Assembly (NCBI RefSeq): GCF_947507565.1
Contig: NC_089187.1
Location: 1,364,001-1,428,000 of the forward strand
Direction: 5' to 3'
DNA from: Oscarella lobularis
Taxonomy: Eukaryota; Porifera; Homoscleromorpha; Homosclerophorida; Oscarellidae
DNA: 64,000 nucleotides
Shown here: positions 44,382 to 54,555 of the stretch, one piece after another
Layout of the letters: the number at the start of each line of letters is the position of its first letter
Position numbering within the stretch: position 1 is the first letter of the stretch
Position numbers and translations under genes: made by a program
Notes under the pieces: model-generated
The model's database searches: none
The model's input: the letters and a program-made list of their open reading frames with translations, nothing else
What the model was told of the DNA's origin: nothing

Positions 44382-45951
44382 TTCTTTCAGTTCCTGCTCT
44401 TCCGGCTCATTATCGTCGTCTGAGCTCTCAAAAGGGTCCTCTTCGTCGTCTGTATATTCGTCTGAGCTGTTGCAGGTGTAGCTGAATTTGTAGTCGTTAA
44501 GTCCTTCAATGTGAATATCACCGTCATCTGACCCGTTTACCGGCAAGGCAATTCCAACCTTCCTAAAGCTACGAATAATCATTTCTTTGTTAACAGCGAC
44601 TTCTTGCCAGGCCTCGCCAATCCATTTCGTAAGCAATATTCTTCTGGCACTAGCGGTAATTTTCCCTTCAACGTATAGTTGCAAATTTTCTTTCATGTGT
44701 GTAGTAGCAAGGCGATCGACAATGGCCTTGAACGGCTTGTTGACGGAAACGTCAATAGGTTGAACGAGAGACGTGCAGCCACCTAATAATTATTTCTAGA
44801 TATCATCTCGGCTAGCTAAATGGTACCTGGCACGTATGTTATTTCAGTGCTTCACTCGTCTGCTAATATTTTCTTAATTGTGTCTGTTTTCTGTGCTTTG
44901 TGTACGTCAATGACTAGGTGCATAGGGCCTTCACAAATAGGATTCCAGCACTGACGAATCTAGATCTTCATAATGCCTTCATCGCACCAGGCATTCGGCT
45001 GAAAGGCAATAGCAACTCTGCTGTCGTACTGAAATCTCTCCTGAATAGAGATACGCTTTCCTATGATTGAATTATGCAGTTTCAGAAGAGAAAAATCTTT
45101 CTAGAAATCTTACCAAGCCCTCGAAATATCACTAAAGGCTTAACACGTGGAACTCCGTCAGCAAAAATGGTAAGCTGAACCACTAGTGCACTGGCGCTTT
45201 TCCCATCCGGATTGTCCGCCGCGAACCCACACTGTGCAATCACCGGTGTCAGCGTAGGTTTCTCCGTCACAGAACGAGAAAGACATCGGCGTTTGATCCA
45301 TATTAGCAATGCTTTTCTCGGTCCATCTGCCAAGTGAACCGATTTGAGGTTCCATCAAGGACTTGCTTCTGATAGATCGATGGAACTCGTGAAGGACCGC
45401 CTTCTTATCGCTTGGCTGTTTTTGACTGGTATTTGTAGAACGCCTTTGACTGATGCGATAACGTTTTTTAAAGCCGGTAAACCAGCCATCAGAAAATTGA
45501 AATACGGCACCAGGAGAAATATCTTCTAGAATCTCTTTTGAACGAAGCCTAAACCACCAACCTTTGACCTAAGGAAGAACGAAATGTACCGGTATTTTAT
45601 ATTGCAGTCGAAGGAAGAACAAACTTTCAAGCCTTTTTTTCTTAGGTCTTTGTAGTCAGCGTACAATCTTTCTTCCACATCCGGGTGCTTTGGAGCTCGC
45701 GTGAATTTTTCTCGTTTGCTGCTTTTTCGGCTTTCCTGGATCTTTGTCTCGCTGAGAATCCATCGCTTGACTGTGCGACTGTTTAATCCGAACCGCTTGC
45801 ACGTCTGATAAAGGTTTCCACCTTCATCTCGATAATATTTGACGACTGACAGCTTTTCCTCTTTGGTGTAACTCTTTCTTCTTTGCTTTGATAGCTGAGA
45901 AGCAGCACTGTTTGCAACCAGAGACATGCCTGACGAGAATCGAAGTAGCAA
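44382..45951 (-). pseudogene. pogo-family transposase, several stops
   Basis: Read leftwards: an N-terminal psq HTH (SYTKEEKLSVVKYYRDEGGN, FGLNSRTVKRWIL), a CENP-B HTH (FQFSDGWFTGFKKRYRI), then ANMDQTPMSFSF (Asp 1), VWVRGGQSGWEKRQCT, ADGVPRVKPLVIFRGLGK. Next come FQPNAWCDEGIMKI then a TAG, MHLVIDVHKAQKT (Asp 2), a TGA after KKILADE, and SLVQPIDVSVNKPFKAIV (Asp 3). The C-terminus is acidic (DDEEDPFESSDDDNEPEEQ). Two nonsense codons and frame changes make it inactive, although the catalytic aspartates can still be recognised. Confidence 0.75.
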
Positions 45952-46356
45952 GAGAGGATCGATACGGGGACAAGCGAATGCGAGGCTGCTAGGCCGCTAA
46001 CTAAGCAAATGAGCGGAGCATCAGGTGCAACGGCGAAGCAGATTCCCAGAAACGGACGCGAAACCAGGCCGGTTCAATTTCAAAGTCCTAAGGGCGCTTA
46101 ACAAAGAACAGAGATCACAAAGAAAACTGTAGGCGCTTAACAAGACCGGGGGCGCTTAACATAGAAGGGCGCCTAACAACCAGCGTCTACGGTACAAACG
46201 GTAAGCCTTTAACATGTCCCTTTCTTCGGAGCGTGGTTATTCGCAGAAACGAACACGCACACTCGCGCTATAGCTTACGTCATTCTTTCATTTTATGCAC
46301 TGCTCGCATTTTATAGAATTTGTTCAAAAAAATACGCGTATAAGATTTTTTTTCAC

Positions 46357-46712
46357 TGTGTCGCCGTGCACCGTGGAACAGTGTCACTGTGCAGTGTCAC
46401 ATAGGCACAGTGTAACGATGACACTGCGTCACCGCATTCCAGTGCCACTCTAACACTGTGCTACTGTGACACTGTGACAGTGTGACACAGTGCCACCGTG
46501 TCCCAAGTGTGACGGTGATCTGTGACACTGTGACACTGTGACACTGGGACACTGGCACTGTGTCAGTGTGCTAGGTGACATTGTGATACTGTGACACTGT
46601 GGCAGTGTGACAGTGACACAGTGTCCCAAGTGTCACTGTGTCACTGCGATCTGTGCCCCTGTGACACTGTGACACTGTGACACCGTGACACCGTGACACC
46701 GTGTCCCAAGTG
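46357..46712. repeat. Satellite of CACTGTGACA units
   Basis: This is a dense array of about 10-bp words (TGTGACACTG and variants such as CAGTGTCCCAAGTGTC). It is related in sequence to the arrays at 53131-53296 and 57357-57545. No gene is present in the surrounding 46195-46980 stretch. A GCTA microsatellite lies at about 46833-46855. Confidence 0.85.
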
Positions 46713-46984
46713 TCCACTGAAGTTTGAGCCAATCATTTACGCTTTTTGCTTTACTTCGTCATAAACAAGCACCTCAATGAACTCAACATGGCAAACGCGT
46801 GGATTCCATTTGCGTAGATTTCAACGGCAATCTAGCTAGCTAGCTAGCTAGCTCCTCTAGCTTCGAAGCCTTTTCGACAGTTGGCCTGGATGGATGCTGT
46901 CTTTCAGACGCTCTGGCTCTCTAGGCCGTTTAAACTGCATTTTGACTACAAGAAAATAAAGTATTTTAGTTAGCAAAATCATCT

Positions 46985-49900
46985 ATAATTATACTTACCT
47001 GCTTTACAAATTTGCGGCCAAACCGCATGCGCTTTACCCTTCAATTTCGTCTTTTTTGTCTTTTTTGGCTGATCCCTTCCATTGACAGTTGGTCTTTCTT
47101 CTTCAATATCACTACCTGTAACGGCAAAAAGATGATGCCAGTGAAAACCGTTTGTCAGAGCTCAGTTCACCAGTAGACGTACCTCCGAATATTGTGTCGG
47201 TGTCGCTTTCCGGAGCAACCTCTTTACCAATGTGCCTTTCCTTCACTGGCTGTCTGCAAAGTGGCTGTTCTTCATCCATATCGCAACCTGCAGCGAAACA
47301 CATGCAAAGGTAGAATCAGTGACTTCGTTTGTTTGTCAGAGCGCCAGTTGAGTACACGTACCTGTTTCAAGAGCATTCCGCGCAACTGAAGCGGCAACTG
47401 AAGCTGCAACTGAACCGGCAACTTGATCTACTACTATTAGACGCAAAGATATCAAACGGTTAGTATTGGGAGGCATGCTAGCAAATCGTTCTACTCTAGG
47501 AAACAATTATACCGTTTTCAGCAGGAGGATTAACAGAATGAATTCCTGAAAAGAGCCCTTCACTTTCTTGCGGGCTTGCTTCTACGTGCAACATATATAA
47601 AAAATTAATATGATCGCGCAAGGTGTAAGCGTTCTTTATGTACAAAGCACCTTGGCTGCTATCACGGGTGTCGCTTTCTTCCTCTATTTAAATCCTTGTC
47701 GCAGCCCAAAACTACAGCTAGAAGGTATAAATGCTGGCTCATAAGTTATATAGAGTCCAGGAATTATGGAAACCTTTCTTCAGACATTCACCAACGTCGG
47801 AAGCAAAAGAACTCATAAATATATGCGGCTGGCGGCTTCTCTTTGACTCCTTTTTTGCCAATACACCAGAAATCTTGCAGGTTCTGTTTTTCCCAAAGAT
47901 GAGCGTTGCTTCAAGATGCGTTTAATTGTTGTTATTGAAGTTGCGGGGGATGGATCCACTTCCGCTTTGTCTAAGACGTCTTGAAACTTCTCAAAGTGGA
48001 CAGCAATGGAGTCTTTGCTGCGATCGCCAGAGCTACTTCTGACGAAGCATGCAAACTCTTTCACCTAATTTAGGCAAATGAAGTAGAAATGTATTCATTA
48101 GAACAACTTACCATCGCACTGCTTAATTTGAGCTTATGGTATCGGTCAGCACAGAGCTCTTGCCTTGCAGCGCCTCTATCTCTGACAACAAAGAGATGAA
48201 CGTATCTGAGACAATTTGTTTGTCTTCTCCCAAGTCAAACGCGATCTGAATAAATAAAAAATTTGTTTTCATTGCAAAGCTCATAATGATAGGTGTATCA
48301 CCTCGCCAGCAAACCAAAGTAGGTCAGCATAGGCCTGGCGACATCTATCCATGACTGTGGGCAAGTATCTTTTCACCGATGGAAGTGCTTGCGCAGCACA
48401 AACAGATCCATACAAGATAAACCTAGTTTTTATGCCTACGTATTTATAGATCCAAATTTCGGCAGTTATTATTCTAACCTTTCTCCCAAAGAAATAAAAT
48501 ACGGCAGAGCACATGCCGTTTCAGATAGTGGTTCTTGCAGATTTTCTAATGCAAGAGTTTGCTCCACAGATAAGTCATCTATGACTTTGGAAGAAAGGAA
48601 GGATCACCCATCGAGACAGAAGTCTAAAGTTATTTATTTATGATTATTGTTTACAAAAGCGTAAACCTCGTTTACCTCTGATCATCTCCAATTTCCATAT
48701 TGGTTGTTATCATGAAGGAGCACTTTGGAGTTTGATCACCACGTTCGAATGTCGACTGCGTAGCCTGGTTGAAGACGTTTACGACAGACTTCTCAACTTC
48801 TGAACACTCTTGGGATCCTCCAGGGCAAAACCCAATGTTGTTTCACTTGCCTCTGCCACAAGATTCGTTGCGGACAAACCGTTGTAAAATGCATCCTAAA
48901 TGAAACGTCGCACTATAGTGAGCTAAAACGATGAAAAACTCATCTTACGAGTAACCCTATGCAGCTGAGAGCTACTCTGGCAAGGGTCGTTTTTCCTGAC
49001 GAGACGACGCCGTGTAACAAAATGACTGGCGCGCTTTTTCGCTTTTTGCCAACAATGCTTGAATGCATCATCAGTGCGGCTCCAGCTAATACCAAATAAA
49101 ACATTCCTAAACATGAAAACGAGTAAAATTTGAGAAATATAAAGTAAAGGCAAATCTCAGAACCTTTAAGGCGAGGAAACGATTTCCTTCAACTCTTTCA
49201 TTTTGGGAATGCCTTCAGCCACAGTGCTGATGGTCGGTCTCGAGGGCAAAAGGCCGGTGTCCTTTGTACTTCTTAGATAAACGGAAATTTCTTCTTTTTC
49301 GGCCAAAGTCCCATCGTCGTGAAAAATTGCCTAAAAATATTACTGCTCACAGAAATACTGATGGATAAAGCATTTAATCACCTTTTCGCTAATGACCCAG
49401 TACCATTTTTCGCCGATTATCTGCCTTCCGATAACGTTGGTTGGATACCGTAGTTTCACAAATTTTCGTTTTACATTAATTTTCGTACAACGTGGAGTGT
49501 ACGAAAATAAAGCTGTACCAAAAGGAAAAAATATGTGTAATATATGTCGTAAAAGGAGGAGTGTACGAAAATAAAGCTGTACAAAATATTACAAAACGAA
49601 ATATTTCAAGGCGAAAATTTGTGAAACTACGGTAGATGTTTTTCGCCGCGTGACTGCCATACTTTTCCTGTCGCTTTTGAAAGTACTCCAGAAGCTCGGT
49701 GGATGACAGGCAGCAGCAAAGAATGTCATCGTCAACGAGCGCTGGATTGATCGCGTCGACAAGTAGTTCCTTTGAAAACAAAGATTTGCGATCGACAAAA
49801 CATTGCCTGTGAGACAAGAAAAACGCAATACAAAAGATTGATTCTGACATCTAAGTTTTCTGCTAAACTTGCTTTATTTTTCCGCTAGAGCCCATCGTCA

Positions 49901-50100
49901 CCTCGAGCATGTATCCCTGCTCGAGGCCATCGATTTGTTCCCGGGAACAAACCCATGTATTCTGTAGAAAAAATTTCTTTTCTGCACGAATTTTCCGTTT
50001 TCGCCGGTCCGGACGCCTAGGCAGACATCGCTTTCGACAATTTCTGATTCTGAGAGCAAATGAGGATTTGTTCGCTGCATTATCGACAGCATGCCAAACC
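46985..50100 (-). CDS. Multi-exon P-loop NTPase gene, unrecognised family, disrupted by a MITE
   Basis: Minus-strand exons can be followed by GT-AG junctions. They run: NTWVCSREQIDGLEQGYMLE (about 49960-49870); CFVDRKSLFSKELLVDAINP...EKYGSHAAKN (49800-49635), continuing beyond a 185-bp insertion as NVIGRQIIGEKWYWVISEK (to 49385); AIFHDDGTLAEKEEISVYLR (49333-49190). Next is the P-loop exon APVILLHGVVSSGKTTLARV (about 49110-48950; Walker A GVVSSGKT), then DAFYNGLSATNLVAEASETT (48897 onward), FERGDQTPKCSFMITTN, and several small exons. The tail ends SDIEEERPTVNGRDQPKKTK (46990-47115). The spread of conserved-looking motifs resembles virus- or plasmid-type helicase NTPases, but I cannot name the family. 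Start and some frames are uncertain. Confidence 0.4.
49448..49632. mobile_element. 185-bp Tc1/mariner-type MITE inside an exon
   Basis: Perfect 21-bp inverted ends (CCGTAGTTTCACAAATTTTC at the left, its complement at the right) are flanked by TA (49446-49447 and 49633-49634). Removing the element and one TA rejoins a continuous reading frame on the minus strand (GSHAAKN to NVIGRQI). This shows that it inserted into coding sequence. It contains two 26-bp direct repeats of GGAGTGTACGAAAATAAAGC (49494 and 49557) and no ORF. Confidence 0.9.
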
Positions 50101-50499
50101 TTCGAAAGTTGCTTTCGCATCCAAGCGTGACGTAATGTTGAAGAAGAAGGCAGTAATGACCAACGAAATGAACAAAAGCAAGAAACGGACATGCGCACAA
50201 ACCTCGAAAAAAGCCCGTGGAGATAGAAGCGGGCATGTGCAGAGAGATCAAAAAAGCACGTGGAGTTAGCTACTGATATTAACAGAAGATGTCTAACCTG
50301 CATTTTCACGGCAATACGTGTGATCATCCTAAAGCGCATTGTGTTACCACAAAAGCACATTGTGTTACCACTGAGTTTTACCTACATTCATTATTCTAGA
50401 CTTACTGCTATCAAATTGCCTAGCATATCTGCATCTGCCACTCTTTTTTCATCTGACCACGGTGCGCTTCAAAATGTGAGTTGTACGAGTTTTGCGCTT

Positions 50500-52974
50500 T
50501 CGTCCCAATTACTTTGTCACTCTGACAAACTTGTGTGCTTACCGCTCCGCTATCCTCTTTCTGGGACTAACTGAAGGAGGGCTGACAGACGAAAACGATT
50601 CTTTCGAAGTTTTTTTGTCGTACTGTATACGAATTTCCACTTCTTTCAGCTGCGCAATCACACCTCTTGAACCCTCAGCTAAAAGAGTACAATTGCTGAC
50701 ACTGTCGCTGATGGAAGCGGACAAACGTTGTATTTACCGTGAATCAATTTGTGATGACAAAAGTTTTTACAGTCACCCTCATCGCTGCTATCACTTTCTG
50801 GGCATTCATCGTATTTTACGACGGAATCGCCGACCCGCCATACACCTTCCGAATGTCTCTAAAGTCAAGTAAAATTTAGTCTTCTAGGAGAAGAATGTCA
50901 CAGATGTTCTAAATAGGTACCTCAATTGCGCTGTCAGGAATTCCCAATGCTTGCAAATGACGATGGCGATCCTTCTTCGTCTTCGGCGTCTCTTAGCCAA
51001 GGTGCTCTTTGCGAATGGTGTCTGCTGTTTCATCTTTTTCAAAACGCAAAAGAGTCTCCAAAAGGTGGTCTACTCGTCGGCAGACTTTCCCACCAAATAG
51101 GTCATTTTCAATTTGCTGTGAAAGCTGCAAGGTTTTTCAATAACACGATTTGCACAAAAACAAAAATTTGTTACCTCTCCACAAGCATATTTGTGTCGAC
51201 GTCCGAATGATGAAAATTTCTATACGCTGTGGCCCATTTTTCTACACATTATACATCCTTATTGTCGGTTCTTTCTCTCTCCATAGTGACAAAAAGCCGT
51301 TAATTTTTTTTCCAATTCGACTTTGGACTTAGTGTAAAGAAGACAGTGCAGACAATGGTACAGTCGCTGCCTGTATACTTGGTCTTTGACGCGACAGACT
51401 AGGTTGTCTTTGAAAGGTCTAAAAATTCAAGCGATTAGACCATGCACTACTGATCTTTTATGAGCCAAATCAACCGGTCGATGTGCCATTGGCAAAGTAG
51501 ATGACATACATTTTTGCCATATACACAAACAATAGACTGTGCTTAGGCTTTATCTACACACACTGAAATACGAATAAATTTAATTGCTAAAAATTCCTAT
51601 ACCGTCGTCCGTCATGACTATAGTTATGGTCGTGTCAGAAGAGGCTCCACTGACAGCCTTGAAAAACTTTGTAAAACAAATGCTGGTCTCACGACTACTA
51701 ATGCACCATGCAACGGTTTTATAGTGTCATTCACAGCGTAACTTAACAAACGTGTGAAACGTTCACCTTGCCCCCAATCATCGCATATTATCATGGTTAT
51801 CAGTTTGTAGTCGTGTGCATTGGTGCCGTGGGTGCTGTCAACACATACGATCCGCGAAGCGTACTGACGATAGAGCTGTCTTTGATGTTGAGACTGGATC
51901 ACAAGAAAAAATGCCTGTTCCTCCATTCCAAGATCCACTGTCCCAACACGTTTGTATGAGAGAATACAATTGTGTTGTTGGTTCTGTAACCTCTGCACCA
52001 AAATATCGACCGATTTAGCATCGTCGGAATGATATCCAGTTTGCAGCGACGGAGTAGCTTTCTCAATGTTTTTGACGTCTTGCTTGTTTAGGAAATCTCG
52101 TCGGCTCACGATAGAAAGGTCTGACGCTTTGTCAACCTTTTCAACCAGTCGCTTGTTTGCATCTGCGTTTGCTAATTTAATTAATTAGAAATCGCAAATT
52201 ATGTAAATCAACCTGAAACAATCACGCTTTTTGGTATTCCTACAATTAGCTTCTTTCTGACGTCTTCCTTGACTGATTGGGGCAGGGGGAGAAATCTGTC
52301 TTCGCTTGATGAAGGCGCATGATTGGTATGAAGAGGAATATACGTAGCGTTAACTGTGCCGTCGTCTTTAACTTAAGTACGGTAGTAATTCGGCTAGCGC
52401 AAGGTGCGTCAAGTTTGCGACTTTTCATGCTTTTCCTTTCTCCTTCCGGCTTGGGCTCTAATTTTGCGTCACCATCTCGGCAGCAAACAAAGTAAAAAGT
52501 CGAAACTGTATACAGTTTGTAAATGCCGGTATTTGATTCTAGACCTATATACGTGCACGAACTGACCGCTTTCTCTCTTGCAAACGCCACTTTGCCGAAC
52601 ATAAGCCGAGTGCAATTCACTTTCTGTTTCTTCTTTCCACTCAAGAAAATGCGGCCGCGATGAAATCGACTTTTCTATAAGGCCTATTGTGAAACCGGGG
52701 AGGCAAAACCCGATGTAATAATATAAGCGATCAGCGTGTAGGGACCTGCGTGTACTTCATGAAACTTCTCCAGATGACGAACGAAAAGTCCTGCTCTGTA
52801 CATCTTTTTGTTGCATCCCTTCACAGGGCATTCGTAGCGACCTTCTTTTGCCAGGCATTCGCTGTGTTTCGATCTGGCGTGTCTCTGCAAAGCTGCTTTA
52901 GAGCCGTACACCTTTCCACACCCTTCAAACAAACACGAAGACGCATCCGTTTCGCTTTTGCTTGAAGACGACAT
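50500..52974 (-). pseudogene. C2H2 zinc-finger MULE-type transposase gene, decayed
   Basis: ATG 52974 is followed by two C2H2 fingers (CLFEGCGKVYGSKAALQRH and CPVKGCNKKMYRAGLFVRH). The following exons give YFVCCRDGDAKLEP, YIPLHTNHAP with FLPLPQSVKEDV (about 52350-52210), and SRRDFLNKQDVKNI. They continue FLVIQSQHQRQLYRQY, IVCVDSTHGTNAHDYKLIT (MULE DDE first Asp), FFKAVSGASS...VMTDD, VYGKNVCHLLCQWHIDR, and NLVCRVKDQVYRQRLYHCL. Later exons give WATAYRNFHHSDVDTNML and RRVDHLLETLLRFEKDE. An in-frame TAA (about 50998, in HLG*ETPKTKK), a one-base shift near 51075 and another near 51740 indicate decay. It may encode a host-tamed ZSWIM/MULE relative or a Mutator-like element, whose ends I did not find. 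Confidence 0.55.
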
Positions 52975-53130
52975 GACTGATCAGAAGGCGTCTAACGTGC
53001 GCTAGCGTTTTCTGCACCAAAGAAGAGAGACTCAAAGAAGCCATCGAGAACGCCTAAATATTGAGGCCTGTTACATGTCCCACCTAAGGCAACTTGAGAA
53101 AATCGAGCGGTAGCGTCAGAGTAGTTCCGT

Positions 53131-53296
53131 GGCACATTGCAGTGTCACACAGCGTCACACAGCGTCACAGCGTCACAGTGGCACAATGTCACAGTGGCAC
53201 GGCGTCACAGTGGCACGGCGTCACAGTGGCACGGCGTCACCGTGGCACGGCGTCACAGTGGCAAAATGTCACAGTGGCACGGCGTCACAGTCACAG
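53131..53296. repeat. GTCACAGTGGCACGGC satellite, left of the P-like element
   Basis: Tandem GTCACAGTGGCACGGC / GTCACAGCGTCACA words run up to the left TIR of the P-like element. They continue in the same orientation at 57357-57545, so the array was split by the insertion. Confidence 0.85.
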
Positions 53297-53347
53297 CACG
53301 GATAATAAAATAGAGGGATTAGAAACGCCAGTGCGCTAGTGGGTTAG

Positions 53348-54412
53348 ATGCGCGACACGGTCACGTGCCAGCAATTCCCGGACGTCTATGAGAATATGAC
53401 CGCCAGTGCTTTGGCCAGTGTTGGCGCAGACATCCGCGCTGCCTCAGACATGATAGTAGACGTTCTAAATGACTCGTCGTTCGCTTCGTCGTCAGAGCGT
53501 AGCCGCAATTGTCGTAAACAAGCCGCCGCTGTCCTGGAAAAGCTATCGACGCCGAAATTCATTCAGGTCAAGAGAAATTTTGATAAGGATCTCTTCCAAG
53601 TTTTCAGAAAATGCTGTGTTGCTTCTGTGAGATCGCATGGAGCTAGAGAGATTAGCAGAGAGAAGCTGTGGAGGGAATTTCACTAAGTCTGCCTCACGAC
53701 TGCCAAGCAGATTTGGGGCTTATTTCTGTCTTCAATGGATGCCAGACTTGATTGCCTTATTCAGCAATTCGTTAATAAGAAAATGTACGAGTAGATCATC
53801 TTATCAGTCGCGTCGGAATCTGTTTCTCACGACAGCCCTCGAACGACGGCATCGGCTAACTTAACGAAAGAAGAAGAATCCGCTATTCGTTACGCTGCAG
53901 GCTACGTTCCATTCTCACTTGTCAAACGACACCAGCGAAATGCAGCTGAAAAATCGTCGATCTTTGTTGAGTGCTTGAGTCAGATGGCAGTCACAGGATG
54001 CGAGCCGTCTTTTCTTAGCTACACAACAGAATGGATTAGAACAGTCAATAGAGGCGGTCTTTTCGAAATCAGCGACGACGCTTATCTTCTTTTTCGCGAA
54101 ATCGAATTATCGACGAGACACAGTTTCGAATCATTATTGAAGGCGAGTTCAAAGGAGGCTCACCAGGCAAAGATGCTTATCAATAGGACGTCGTCTGACG
54201 CGGCAATTGTGCGGTATTGGAAGAAATTTTCCGCAGATATTGATGAGACGGCGGCCACTGAACTGTTAAAAGAAATAATTGATCAATGGCTGAAAATACG
54301 AGGCTTTTCGCTAGCCGGTCATTGGGTGGAACTGTATAAATCTTCCGTGAAAAGCGCCTCTTCCGCAAGTAGAAAGTCACTGAGAAAAACTTTAGATCCT
54401 GCGAGAAAGTGA
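53348..54412 (+). pseudogene. Unrecognised accessory ORF of the P-like element, two nonsense codons
   Basis: A single frame of 355 codons from ATG 53348 to TAG 54412 is interrupted by TAA (53684-53686) and TAG (53792-53794). Apart from these it keeps protein-like sequence throughout: MTASALASVGADIRAASDMI, KKMYE, TKEEESAIRYAAGYVPFSLV, YTTEWIRTVNRGGLFEISDD, LLKEIIDQWLKIRGFSLAGH. It ends with a basic SASSASRKSLRKTLDPARK tail. The RYAAGYVPF and RGGLFEI motifs recall proteins found next to P-like transposases in other invertebrates, function unknown. It converges on the transposase gene, with about 140 bp between stops. Confidence 0.5.
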
Positions 54413-54555
54413 AAATAAATAATATTTGTTTATTGATATTCCTTAGCCAGATTTCTACGGGGGCGCTTGGGCATGGGGGTGCTGTCGTCAACTGCTACCG
54501 ACGACCTCCTACTTCTTTTGCAGTTCCCTCTGACTGGATCAAGTGCAGCAGATGC

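Larger units (their letters stand above)
43799..46192 (-). mobile_element. pogo-type transposon with HIRAN gene, perfect 25-bp TIRs
   Basis: The left TIR 43799-43823 begins CCGTAGACGCTGGTTGTTAG. Its exact inverted copy ends at 46192. Both are flanked by TA (43797-43798 and 46193-46194). Subterminal GGGCGCTTAA words repeat near both ends (43853-43882 and 46090-46160). Inside are a HIRAN gene on plus (43927-44274) and a decayed pogo transposase on minus (44382-45951), convergent. Length is 2394 bp. Perfect TIRs around a decayed transposase suggest that it moved late by trans-mobilisation, or that the ORF decayed quickly. Confidence 0.9.

Noticed and set aside
46357-46712. CRISPR-like array
   Set aside because: Units are contiguous short satellite repeats without unique spacers, in a eukaryotic genome.
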